Shown: positions 28,589-36,228 of the stretch, piece by piece
How positions within the stretch are numbered: position 1 is the first letter of the stretch
Layout: each line of letters begins with the position of its first letter
NCBI GenBank assembly: GCA_964625745.1
Contig: CAZVCJ010000017.1
Coordinates: forward strand, 1-37,471
Origin: CAZVCJ01 sp964625745
Lineage (GTDB): Bacteria; Chloroflexota; Anaerolineae; VGOG01
Reading direction: 5' to 3'
Length of the DNA stretch: 37,471 nucleotides
Position numbers and translations under genes: made by a program
The notes under the pieces: model-generated
The model's input: the letters and a program-made list of their open reading frames with translations, nothing else
The model's database searches: none
Told to the model about the DNA's origin: nothing

Positions 28589-31318
28589 CTAAAACCTTAA
28601 GTGGGCCAAATTCTCCTGCACTGCCACCGTGCGTGGATGATCCTCACCCAAAAACTCTCGAAATATCCGCAACGCCCGCTCATACGCCGCCTGCGCCCTC
28701 TCCAGGTCGCCCAAGGCGTACAGCACATTCCCCAGGTTGTTGACGCCGATGGCTATATGCGGATGTTCAGGGCCAAGCTGCTTCTCCCAGACGGTCAGCG
28801 CCCGCTCAAACGCCGCCCGCGCCCCCGCCAGGTCGCCCTGCTGCCGCATCACCTCGCCCAAGTTGTTGACCAGCGTAGCAACGTTTGGATGATCCGCTCC
28901 GAACACCTTCTCGAAGATAGCCAGCGCCCGCCCAAGAGCTGCCCGCGCCCCAGCCAAGTCGCCAAGGTCTCGCAGCACTCCCCCCAGGTTATTGATATCC
29001 GTGGCGACTTCGGGATGATTGGGGCCGAAGGCGGCTTCGTCTATGACCAACGCCCGCTCATACGCTGCCCGCGCCCCCGTCAGGTCGCCCAGGTCTTGCA
29101 ACACCATTCCCAGGTTGTTGATATCCGTGGCGACTTTGGGATGGTCGGGGCCAAAGGCGGCTTCGTCTATGGCCAGCGCCCGCTCATACGCTGCCCGCGC
29201 CCCAGCCAGATCGCCCAGGTCGTGCAGCACACTCCCCAGGTTGTTGACCGCCGAAGAGACGCTGGGATGGTCGGCCCCCAACGACTGCTCCCAGATGGCC
29301 AGCGCCCGCTCATACGCTGCCCGCGCCCCAGCCAAGTCGCCAAGGTCTTTCAGCACACCGCCCAGGTTGTTGATGTCCGTGGCGACGCTGGGATGGTTGG
29401 GGCCGAAGGCGGCTTCGTCTATGACCAGTCCCCGCTCACACGCTGCCCGCGCCCCAGCCAGGTCGCCCAGGTCTCGCAGCACCAACCCCAGATTGTTGAT
29501 TATTGTGGCAACGGTCGGATGATCCGCTCCGAGCACCTTCTCGAAGATAGCCAGCGCCCGCTCATGCGCTGCCCGCGCCCCAGCCAAGTCGCCCAGGTCT
29601 CGCAGCACCAACCCCAGGTTGTTGATGTCCATGGCGACGTTAGGATGGTTGGGGCCGAAGGCGGCTTCGTCTATGACCAGCGCCCGCTCATACGCCGCCC
29701 GCGCCCCAGCCAAGTCGCCCAGGTCTTTCAGCACACCGCCCAGGTTGTTGACGCGGATGGCGACTTTGGAATGATCGGAGCCAAAGGCGGCTTCGTCTAT
29801 GACCAGCGCCCGCTCATACGCCGCCCGCGCCCCAGCCAGGTCGCCCAGGTCTTGCAGTACACCTCCCAGGTTGTTGATATTCGTGGCGACTTTGGGATGG
29901 TCGGGGCCGAGGGCGGCTTCGTTTATGGTCAGCGCCCGCTCAAACGCCACCCGTGCCCCAGCCAAGTCGCCAAGGTCTCGCAGCACCAACCCCAGGTTGT
30001 TGAGCGCCGCGGTGACGTTGGGATGATTGGGGCCGAAAGCGGCTTCGCCTATGGCCAGCGCCCGCTCATGCACCGCCTTCGCCTCAACGAATTCTGCACG
30101 TTCCCTCAAATACAGACCCGCTTCATTAAGAAGGCGCCCAGTTGCTTCTAAAGCCACCCCCAGTGCCTCGGCATGTCCCGCCGCCGCCAGAGCATGGGGC
30201 AACAGACGCGCACATTCGGGCCAGGCCTGAATGTCATCAGTTATGTCGGATGGAAAGGCATTATTCACCAGACCTACAGCGGCCTCGGCCCACATCCTCC
30301 GAGCTTCCTCCTCCAGCCGGTCGCGGGATACGGCCTGCACCAAGCGGTGCACCGACAAGGCGTCATCCCCTACCTCGATCAGCGAGTAGAGCCGCAGGGC
30401 CGCCACCGCCTCGTCGAAGGCCAGGGGGTCCGCCACGACGTCAGCCAGAAGTTGCGACACATGCAGGGGATCTTGGGGGATGTCATCGGGGGCCAGAAAG
30501 GCGCAAAGGTTTAGCAGAACCGCCCCAGCGGGCGACGCCTGCTGCACCTGTTGAAACGAAATCTCCCAGGTGGTGGCGACGGTGTCTGGATAGTCAGTGG
30601 AAGGGATGCCCCGGCGCAAGAGTTCCAAGCGGTGGTCGTGGAACAGTTTCAGGTAATCGGAGAGCGATCTTTCGGTGGCCTCGATGTAGGCCCCCGCCTG
30701 CTCCAGGGCCAGCGGCAGGTCGCCCAGGGCATCCGCCAGGGCGTCGGCCACCTCCTCGTCGGCCTGCCCCGTCCGCTTCAGGAGAAAGCCCACCGACTCG
30801 GCCCGCTCCAGCACTTGCACGGACAGTGGACTGGCCACGCCCCGCCAACTCGGGTTGCGGGAGGTGATGAGCACGTGGCCCGTCGCTGCCTGCGGGAGGT
30901 AGTCGCGCAGTTCCATTGGACCAGGCGCGTTGTCGAACACCAGCAACCAGCCCGCGTTACGCCCCAGCCAGCGCCGCACGGCCTCCACCACCACCCGCTG
31001 GTCTGGCTCGTCCTTCTGCGGCAAGTCCAGCGGCCCGGCCAGGCTCGCGTAGTCGGCAGCCAGGGTGGCCGGTTCCTCGGTCCGCACCCACCACACCACG
31101 TCGTAATCCGCCGCGTAGCGGTAGGCGTACTCTACGGCCAGTTGCGTCTTGCCCACCCCGCCCAATCCGCTGATGGCCTGGGTCAGCGCGGCAGGCTGCC
31201 CCGATGTCAACGCCGCCCGGAGCTCAGCCAACAGCCTCTCCCGCCCGGTGAAGTTGGGGTTGCGGAGGTGGGGGACGTTCCAAGTGGCAGGCAGGCCCGG
31301 CACCTTTGTGAGGCTCAC
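28589..31318 (-). CDS. NB-ARC ATPase with tetratricopeptide repeats (NLR-like)
   Basis: 909 residues. An N-terminal NB-ARC domain shows the entry motif NPNFTGRERLLAEL, Walker A GLGGVGKT (51-58), WWVRTEEPA, Walker B WLLVFDN (124-130), LITSRNPSW (sensor, 150-158) and GDLPLAL (199-205). A winged-helix/linker region follows, then eleven near-identical 42-residue TPRs plus a partial one (residues about 430-909; core NNLGxVLxDLGDLAGARAAYERAL). NLR-type ATPases use the repeats to sense a ligand and the nucleotide switch to oligomerise an effector; here the TIR effector is in the gene just upstream. GTG 31318 is the nominal start, but the frame stays open upstream into the TIR gene, suggesting a frameshifted fusion. 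Confidence 0.9.
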   Translation of the reverse strand: MSLTKVPGLPATWNVPHLRNPNFTGRERLLAELRAALTSGQPAALTQAISGLGGVGKTQLAVEYAYRYAADYDVVWWVRTEEPATLAADYASLAGPLDLPQKDEPDQRVVVEAVRRWLGRNAGWLLVFDNAPGPMELRDYLPQAATGHVLITSRNPSWRGVASPLSVQVLERAESVGFLLKRTGQADEEVADALADALGDLPLALEQAGAYIEATERSLSDYLKLFHDHRLELLRRGIPSTDYPDTVATTWEISFQQVQQASPAGAVLLNLCAFLAPDDIPQDPLHVSQLLADVVADPLAFDEAVAALRLYSLIEVGDDALSVHRLVQAVSRDRLEEEARRMWAEAAVGLVNNAFPSDITDDIQAWPECARLLPHALAAAGHAEALGVALEATGRLLNEAGLYLRERAEFVEAKAVHERALAIGEAAFGPNHPNVTAALNNLGLVLRDLGDLAGARVAFERALTINEAALGPDHPKVATNINNLGGVLQDLGDLAGARAAYERALVIDEAAFGSDHSKVAIRVNNLGGVLKDLGDLAGARAAYERALVIDEAAFGPNHPNVAMDINNLGLVLRDLGDLAGARAAHERALAIFEKVLGADHPTVATIINNLGLVLRDLGDLAGARAACERGLVIDEAAFGPNHPSVATDINNLGGVLKDLGDLAGARAAYERALAIWEQSLGADHPSVSSAVNNLGSVLHDLGDLAGARAAYERALAIDEAAFGPDHPKVATDINNLGMVLQDLGDLTGARAAYERALVIDEAAFGPNHPEVATDINNLGGVLRDLGDLAGARAALGRALAIFEKVFGADHPNVATLVNNLGEVMRQQGDLAGARAAFERALTVWEKQLGPEHPHIAIGVNNLGNVLYALGDLERAQAAYERALRIFREFLGEDHPRTVAVQENLAHLRF
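28600..30060. repeat. 126-bp tandem repeat array encoding TPRs
   Basis: About eleven consecutive 126-bp units encode the 42-residue TPRs. Blocks such as CGCCCGCTCATACGCTGCCC recur with few changes between units. The near-identity at DNA level indicates recent expansion or gene conversion, so repeat number may vary between strains and assemblies here may be unreliable. Confidence 0.9.
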
Positions 31319-31350
31319 CAGTGCGGTGCCGACAAGAGACGGTGAGCCGG

Positions 31351-31815
31351 CTAAGGGCGGCCCAGTTCCTCGACTGCGGCCCGGATGCCCTGGGCGACAT
31401 TTGTGAACGCCTGGTCAGGGTCGGGCCAGGAGGTCACCGGCTTGGCGTCGGTGGGCAGGGCCTGGAGCTTGCCGAACGGTGCGCCCTTCCAGTCAACCGG
31501 GCGCAGGATGACCGGGATGACGCGGGCATCTCTGGCCTCGTGCCGCTGCATGGCTCGCTTCATCTCGACATCGTAGCAATAGTCTGAAGCCAAAAAGTCC
31601 GCACTGATGAGCAGCAAGATGACGCCGGCCGTATTGAGGTGCGTATCAATCTCGCCTGCCCATTCCGTTCCCGCGCCGATCCTGCGGTCGTGCCAGTCCT
31701 GGATCACGCCCTGGCGCTTCAGGATGCTGAGATGCTTCAGCAGTTCATCGCACAGTTCTTCGTCCTTGTGCGAGTAGGAGAAAAAGACTTCAATGGTGCT
31801 TGGTGTTTCAGGCAT
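31351..31815 (-). CDS. TIR-domain protein (effector half of a split TIR-NLR)
   Basis: 154 residues, a single TIR domain. Box 1 is VFFSYSHKDEELCDELLKHL (residues 10-29), followed by QDWHDRRIGAGTEW, and LLISADFLASDYCYDVEM, where Glu84 is at the position of the catalytic Glu of NAD-cleaving TIRs. VIPVILRPVDWKGAPFGKLQ is the box-3-like segment. TIR domains of this type hydrolyse or cyclise NAD+ when an associated sensor oligomerises. ATG 31815 has GGAGG eight bases upstream. The TAG at 31353 is followed, in another frame, by the NB-ARC protein 32 bases later. Related proteins usually have TIR and NB-ARC in one chain. Confidence 0.88.
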   Translation of the reverse strand: MPETPSTIEVFFSYSHKDEELCDELLKHLSILKRQGVIQDWHDRRIGAGTEWAGEIDTHLNTAGVILLLISADFLASDYCYDVEMKRAMQRHEARDARVIPVILRPVDWKGAPFGKLQALPTDAKPVTSWPDPDQAFTNVAQGIRAAVEELGRP

Positions 31816-31878
31816 GGTATGTTCCTCCAGTCGTCAAGTAGCTAAAACACGAAGGGCACGAAAGTTCGTGGAATTCGC

Positions 31879-31974
31879 TCATTCGTGTGATTCGTGATTC
31901 GAACCCTTTTGCCAGGCGATCCACTCGGCCCACTGGCGGTCGGCGCTGTTGTAGCTGATGAAGAAGTCTTTCAT
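31879..31974 (-). pseudogene. Fragment of a second, different TIR-domain gene
   Basis: From ATG 31974 the frame reads MK then DFFISYNSADRQWAEWIAW and Q, which is the box-1 start of a bacterial TIR of the kind normally followed by LEEAGY. The likeness stops abruptly after GCCTGGCAA, and about ten unrelated residues (KGSNHESHE) end at a TGA. The downstream DNA contains ATTCGTG-type short repeats. It is a 5' stub of a second TIR gene lying 64 bases upstream of the intact TIR gene on the same strand. Confidence 0.7.
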
Positions 31975-32023
31975 CGAACCCTCTTGGACGGCCCAGTCTT
32001 AGCTTGGCAGTGTACATTTGCCA

Positions 32024-32415
32024 ACCCGTCTTACGTAAACCATGTTTTCCGTCCCCTATTCATCGGAATGTCTTGGCAGACCAACCACGCAGACCCCAGA
32101 TACTGCGTCCATAACCCTGATTTCAATAACTTACTCACGAAATCTAGCTTTTTCACACGATTTCTTAAACCTTCTTACGTCAATTAGACTCTGAAACCTA
32201 CATCAAAAGCGTGTCTTTAAGCTCTCTTACGTAAACCAGATTTTTGACCCTGAATTCATTGGCATTTCTTCCCAGACTCAACCACCATCGCCTGATGCTG
32301 TATTCGCACCACCGAATTTCAATACTGTACTCGTCAATTCTTGCTTTTTCTTATGATTTCTTAAACTTGCTTACGTCAACTGACTGTTTCGCTTCCCTAT
32401 TCAGTGGAAATAGGC
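32024..32415. repeat. AT-rich divergent tandem duplication, period 196 bp
   Basis: Two copies of a roughly 190-bp unit stand head to tail, with a partial third start. Fixed points are TCTTACGTAAACC at about 32029 and 32225, and TTTCTTAAAC with CTTACGTCAA at about 32161-32182 and 32358-32379; both pairs are 196 bases apart. TTACGTAA is a perfect palindrome. The stretch has lower GC than its surroundings and no credible ORF, and it does not translate into repeats of any flanking protein. Its nature is unknown. Confidence 0.75.
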
Positions 32416-32465
32416 TCTGAAGGTTCCCCGTATTATATCACGATTCGGAGTTTCTGCAACACAAC

Positions 32466-32555
32466 ACTACAACGGATTCGGAAATGTTTGTCCTGAGCTC
32501 GTCGAAGGGAAGGGCTTCCAATTCTCAATCCGCTCCCTTCCCAATCCGTTGTAGT
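32466..32555. mobile_element. 90-bp MITE-like element with perfect 13-bp inverted ends
   Basis: ACTACAACGGATT (32466-32478) is matched by AATCCGTTGTAGT (32543-32555). A smaller inverted pair GGGAAGGG/CCCTTCCC lies inside, as does a copy of the FDKLR-type repeat at 32487-32510 (TTTGTCCTGAGCTCGTCGAA). The right end lies within the 3' end of the decayed spermidine-synthase-like copy. No transposase is present, and target-site duplication was not resolved. Confidence 0.6.
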
Positions 32556-32682
32556 CTTTCGGCAACAGTCAGCGGGTAGATCACCCCCAACGCCGCCAGG
32601 TATGCCACGCTCGCCCCCACCAGCACCCGCGAGAAGCCAAAGGAAATGGCCAGCACCGAGGTGCAGCCGTTGATGCCCCATG
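32525..32682 (-). pseudogene. Decayed copy of the 3' end of the spermidine-synthase-like gene
   Basis: The minus strand encodes PWGINGCTSVLAISFGFSRV and LVGASVAYLAALGVIYPL, nearly identical to the C-terminus of the protein at the right edge. DNA identity spans about 32570-32680 against 36282-36416. This copy lacks 24 bases (eight codons, SILSAMLA) that lie between two GGCCAGCA direct repeats in the intact gene, an expected slippage deletion. Beyond the match the tail (TVAERLQRIGKGAD) comes from a MITE-like element. There is no start or catalytic part. Confidence 0.85.
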
Positions 32683-32736
32683 GTAATGTTGTCCATCTAG
32701 CGCGGGAGAGCTCTCGCCAGCCAGCCACCTTCGGCG

Positions 32737-33399
32737 TCAAAGGCCCGCGGCCTCCCCCAGCTTCAGCCCGAAAGCCATCAAGCGCACTTCGCCGTCCACA
32801 TACCGCTGCCACATCTGGGTCCGCTTCTCCTGCAGGAGTTGGAACCCCGCGCGCTGGTAGAGACGCAGCGCGGCCCGGTGCCGATTCGTCGTCACCAGAT
32901 GCACGCCTGGCACTCCCGTGGACCGCAGCTTGTCGAGATAGGCGCGCATCAGCGCCGCGCCCAGGCCACGGCCTCGGTAGCCTGCTTCCAGGTTGATGTG
33001 CAGATTGGCCGGGTACTCGGTAAGCTGGATTTCCAACAACTCGCCGCGCAGGCCCGCCCATACGCTCATGCCCACGTAGACGAGGGTCTTGCGCCCGATG
33101 CGATAGCGACAGGCGATAAGTCGGCCAAGGATGCGAGGCAGCGACTTGAGGGTGTGGGCACGGACACCCACGTCCCCCGTTGGACTCCCCAAGACGTAGC
33201 CCACGGCCTTGCTGGCGGCGTCGGCTACGAAGGTGTAGTCGGGATAATGGTCCGTGTACACACTCACCCCCAGGTCGGCGAACAGCTCGCGGTCATCGAG
33301 GTACACCTCCACCGGCCTGCCGAAAAAGGCGGTGTTGGCATAGACACACCGCACTCCGTCGCGATCCTCAGGGCGGTAGGGGCGCACGACTACACCCAC
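32737..33399 (-). CDS. GNAT-family N-acetyltransferase
   Basis: 220 residues. The N-terminus VVVRPYRPEDRDGVRCVYAN is typical of GNAT motif C. The acetyl-CoA-binding motif A reads LHINLEAGYRGRGLGAALMR (Q/RxxGxG/A as YRGRGLGA), followed by motif B GVHLVTTNRHRAALRLYQRAGF. An inserted segment (LKSLPRILGRLIACRYRIGR) lies between the halves, making the protein longer than minimal GNATs. It acetylates an amine of unknown identity. GTG 33399 has GGAGG nine bases upstream. It follows the PIG-L deacetylase gene on the same strand after 43 bases, so it may re-acylate a freed amino group on a sugar. Confidence 0.87.
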   Translation of the reverse strand: MGVVVRPYRPEDRDGVRCVYANTAFFGRPVEVYLDDRELFADLGVSVYTDHYPDYTFVADAASKAVGYVLGSPTGDVGVRAHTLKSLPRILGRLIACRYRIGRKTLVYVGMSVWAGLRGELLEIQLTEYPANLHINLEAGYRGRGLGAALMRAYLDKLRSTGVPGVHLVTTNRHRAALRLYQRAGFQLLQEKRTQMWQRYVDGEVRLMAFGLKLGEAAGL

Positions 33400-33442
33400 G
33401 ATACTGATACCTCCACTGCAGCGTCCACCTGAGAGTTCCCTG

Positions 33443-34909
33443 CTAGTCCAGATTCACAATCGCCCACCCAATTCGGTCAATCGTCGTTCCCTGGCGATAC
33501 CGGGTGTCACAACCGACGACGACAGAGTGTGGGTATCCCAGTTCTTCCAGACCGAACCGCATGAGCACAAAGTTATCCTGCGCTTCATGCGGAGGACGGG
33601 TGCCAACTTTGCGGGGATACAGCACCCGCGTGCTGGAGACCTCCCTGCCATCGGCGGCACGAGCCAAGCAGCTATAGGAAAGCAAAGAGCTGGGTTTACC
33701 CCGCATCTCGGCCGAGATCCACAATTCGCTGTCGTGTCGTGCTGCGTAGAGCGCCACAAGGTCTCCACCAGGTTCCACCCCTTGCGAAACCGTATCACGT
33801 GCAGAGTCTTCCACCAGCGGCATGACTTCGCTTCCATCCACACTCTGCCATAGACTTGGGACAGGCGTAACGTCCTGGTCTTGCACGAGTCGGGCTACAG
33901 GGGAAGGGTCGAGCTCGCAGAACAGCTCGTTCTGGCGGATGAAGGACCTCAAGAACCGCCCAAGCAAAGGAAGTTGGCTCTTATAGAGTTCAACGGCGTG
34001 GCCTTTTTGCTCCACGAACTCATCGGGGAGGGTCACTTTGCCCCAGGTGCACGTAGAATTGACAAGCTGCAGGGGCGGAAGGAGCGGCGCAAAGGGAAGG
34101 TAGCCCCAGGGAAGAGGATAGGCGCCACGATGCACAAGATACAGCAGAAGCCTCGGTCGGGTCTGCCTTTCTTGCACTGCGACGGCCATAGCCGCGAATG
34201 CTCCCGATACCCAGTGGTCAGGATGGGCATCACCTGGATGCGGAGCCACCACAGTGTCTGGCTGGAAATCTTCAAGGATGGAGCGCAGGTCAGAGAATAA
34301 GGAGAGGCCAGAGTATACGGCCTGTGGATTGTACGTCCGCGCGTAGGGACTTTGAGTTTGTTTGGTAAACGGTGAGCGGTAAGGGTTGGAGTCATCCCAG
34401 AATTTTTCCCACAGAGGCAGGATCCCCCCGTCTGGATAACTCAGGAAAATCACATCTTCTAGAGGCACTCCCAAAGATTGCAGCGCGTTCAGAGATTCCT
34501 GTTGGCGCAAAAACCCTGATTGCAGATAATCGCGCATGTTGGGGTATAATTTGCGGAATTCTACCATCGTCCCGGTGAACGATCCATCGCCGTTCGTGAC
34601 CATCACCACGCGCACCTGACCACCCCTGGCCAGGACCTCGCGTATCAGCCCACCGCTGCTGATGGTCTCATCATCGGAGTGGGGAGCCACGACGAGGAGG
34701 CGATGGATGGACGAGGCGTCCTCCAGCTCGTCAACGAAAGGGGCTGGCAAAGCCGAAAGGTAGCCCAGGTAAAAACTCAGCCCGATAAACAGGGTGAGGG
34801 GGAGAACGATGGCCACGACAATAGCTCGTCGCCGGGAAAAGAAACGTCTGACACCTCGGAGGCCTCCCCTAACTGCCACCCAGACGCTACTATTGGGTAT
34901 GCCCGTCAT
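33443..34909 (-). CDS. Membrane-anchored PIG-L/LmbE-type deacetylase
   Basis: 488 residues. A basic N-terminus and one transmembrane helix (IVVAIVLPLTLFIGLSFYLG, about residues 30-50) precede a PIG-L domain: LLVVAPHSDDE (71-81, the zinc-binding AHPDDE-type motif), VRVVMVTNGDGSF, YPDGG and VVAPHPGDAHPDHWVSG (second metal-ligand region). About 150 extra C-terminal residues form a beta-rich domain with no recognised family. PIG-L enzymes remove acetyl from GlcNAc on lipids, inositol or malate. The enzyme should sit on the membrane, probably with its active site outside given the single N-terminal helix and positive tail. ATG 34909 has GGAGGG close upstream. Confidence 0.88.
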   Translation of the reverse strand: MTGIPNSSVWVAVRGGLRGVRRFFSRRRAIVVAIVLPLTLFIGLSFYLGYLSALPAPFVDELEDASSIHRLLVVAPHSDDETISSGGLIREVLARGGQVRVVMVTNGDGSFTGTMVEFRKLYPNMRDYLQSGFLRQQESLNALQSLGVPLEDVIFLSYPDGGILPLWEKFWDDSNPYRSPFTKQTQSPYARTYNPQAVYSGLSLFSDLRSILEDFQPDTVVAPHPGDAHPDHWVSGAFAAMAVAVQERQTRPRLLLYLVHRGAYPLPWGYLPFAPLLPPLQLVNSTCTWGKVTLPDEFVEQKGHAVELYKSQLPLLGRFLRSFIRQNELFCELDPSPVARLVQDQDVTPVPSLWQSVDGSEVMPLVEDSARDTVSQGVEPGGDLVALYAARHDSELWISAEMRGKPSSLLSYSCLARAADGREVSSTRVLYPRKVGTRPPHEAQDNFVLMRFGLEELGYPHSVVVGCDTRYRQGTTIDRIGWAIVNLD

Positions 34910-34965
34910 CTGCCCTCCAACGCAGAGTGAAACCTGCTGACGTCACTGCCCTTATGATGGCCCTG

Positions 34966-36228
34966 CTACTCCGTGCGGCGTTCCATCCGCCGGCGGATCG
35001 CTTCCCCATAGGCTTCCAAAGTCCTCTCAGCGATCACCTTCCAACTGTATTTATCCTGAGCGCTGCGGCGCGCGCGCACACCAATCCTCTTTCGTAGATC
35101 TTCGTCCTGAGCAAGCTCAAGCACCCTTTGAAAGAGCTCCTCATCCGAATCAATCAAGTAGCCGGTTTCGCCATCGGTGATGATCTCTCTTGCACCCGCA
35201 CTAATTCTCGCGACTGGGGCTATACCACAGGCCATTGCCTCCAGGAGGGCCAGGCCAAACGCCTCCCTATAGCTGGGGAAAACAAATACATCCATCGCAT
35301 TGAGATAGTGCGGCGTCTCCCTCCAGGGCCTAGGCCCCAACATGGTCACGACGGTTTGCAACCCCAGTTCTTCCATTTGACGTTCAAGTTGGGAGCGCAT
35401 GGGGCCATCCCCGATAATCAGAAACCGCACGTCAGGCAACAAGCGGGCAATACGAGCGGCAACCTTGAGCAGGCTCATCGCGCCTTTGGAGCGCACCAGT
35501 CGAGAGAGATAGCCAACTACGACGTTGCCCTCCTGGTAACCCAACAAGCTTCTGATTCGTTTCCTCGCGGTGGGATCAGGGTGCCAGTGTTCGCAATCTA
35601 CACCACCTGGGATTATGTACGTAGGCAAATCAATGGCCACCAATTCCTGAGCCGCTGCTTCGCTGACGACAATAACACTGTCAACCCATTTCTTTGTTAC
35701 CCATAGCTCCCCCTCTAACAGGATACGGTTGACAAAGGAGAGTTGGGTAAGTGTCAGAACCATCGAATGACTGGTAATGACGGTTGGTATCCCTAATCGT
35801 CTTGCTGCCCGCAAACCAGCTAAGGCAAGAACCGAACCAAAGGAATGACCGTGAACAATATCGTAGCCCTTGGTTCCCAGGAGATTTTGAACTTTGCCGA
35901 TGCTCCGTGGATCGATCATTGGATCAGCATCGTGTACCCGAGCGACAAGGCCTTCCAGACGATGGACAACCACATTTGTCGGCGGCCCCGCTGGGTTTGC
36001 TGGTGCGACTTGCTGCCCAGCCGCGGGCGGGGCCGGGTAGTGGGTCACAACGTCAACGTTGTGACCCAGCCTTCCGAGCTGCGAAGCGAGACCATAGACA
36101 TGAGACTCGATCCCACCAATGCTAGGCGGATAGCAATCAGTCAGCAGACATATTCTCAGTTTTGGCACCCCAACTCCATAAGCGTCCATAAGCTCTTCCC
36201 GTCTTCCAAGGCCTGGACGAGGAATCAT
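34966..36228 (-). CDS. GT4-family glycosyltransferase, PIG-A-like
   Basis: 420 residues. The N-terminal Rossmann domain reads LRICLLTDCYPPSIGGIESH, VYGLASQLGRLGHNVDVVTH and YDIVHGHSFGSVLALAGLRA, close in style to PIG-A and other GT4 enzymes that add GlcNAc to lipid or inositol. The C-terminal domain carries YLSRLVRSKGAMSLLKVAAR, RFLIIGDGPMRSQLERQMEE and the EX7E motif in YREAFGLALLEAMACGIAPV, which binds the sugar nucleotide. ATG 36228 overlaps the stop of the preceding gene (TAATG), so coupling is likely; ATG 36189 is an alternative. PIG-L and GNAT genes follow on the same strand, suggesting a pathway of glycosylation, deacetylation and acetylation. Confidence 0.9.
   Translation of the reverse strand: MIPRPGLGRREELMDAYGVGVPKLRICLLTDCYPPSIGGIESHVYGLASQLGRLGHNVDVVTHYPAPPAAGQQVAPANPAGPPTNVVVHRLEGLVARVHDADPMIDPRSIGKVQNLLGTKGYDIVHGHSFGSVLALAGLRAARRLGIPTVITSHSMVLTLTQLSFVNRILLEGELWVTKKWVDSVIVVSEAAAQELVAIDLPTYIIPGGVDCEHWHPDPTARKRIRSLLGYQEGNVVVGYLSRLVRSKGAMSLLKVAARIARLLPDVRFLIIGDGPMRSQLERQMEELGLQTVVTMLGPRPWRETPHYLNAMDVFVFPSYREAFGLALLEAMACGIAPVARISAGAREIITDGETGYLIDSDEELFQRVLELAQDEDLRKRIGVRARRSAQDKYSWKVIAERTLEAYGEAIRRRMERRTE

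Noticed and set aside
28600..30060. Regular direct repeats considered as a CRISPR-like array
   Set aside because: The 126-bp units are coding TPRs with no spacer/repeat alternation and no cas genes.
28601..30151. Plus-strand open frame of 516 codons
   Set aside because: It lies antisense to the TPR array and its repeats mirror the 126-bp units; the minus-strand frame gives clear TPR and NB-ARC motifs.
31885..31912. GGTTCGAATC on the minus strand, like a tRNA T-loop
   Set aside because: The flanking bases do not pair into a T-stem and no anticodon or acceptor arm can be drawn; it is the junction of a TIR fragment with ATTCGTG-type repeats.
32525..33061. Minus-strand open frame of 178 codons overlapping the GNAT gene
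   Set aside because: Only its last 55 residues match anything (the duplicated gene end); the first part is an out-of-frame shadow of the acetyltransferase gene.
35040..35065. ATCCTGAGCG in the GT4 gene as a dispersed repeat
   Set aside because: The encoded RRSAQDKYSW fits the natural C-terminal pattern of GT4 enzymes, so the similarity is coincidental.
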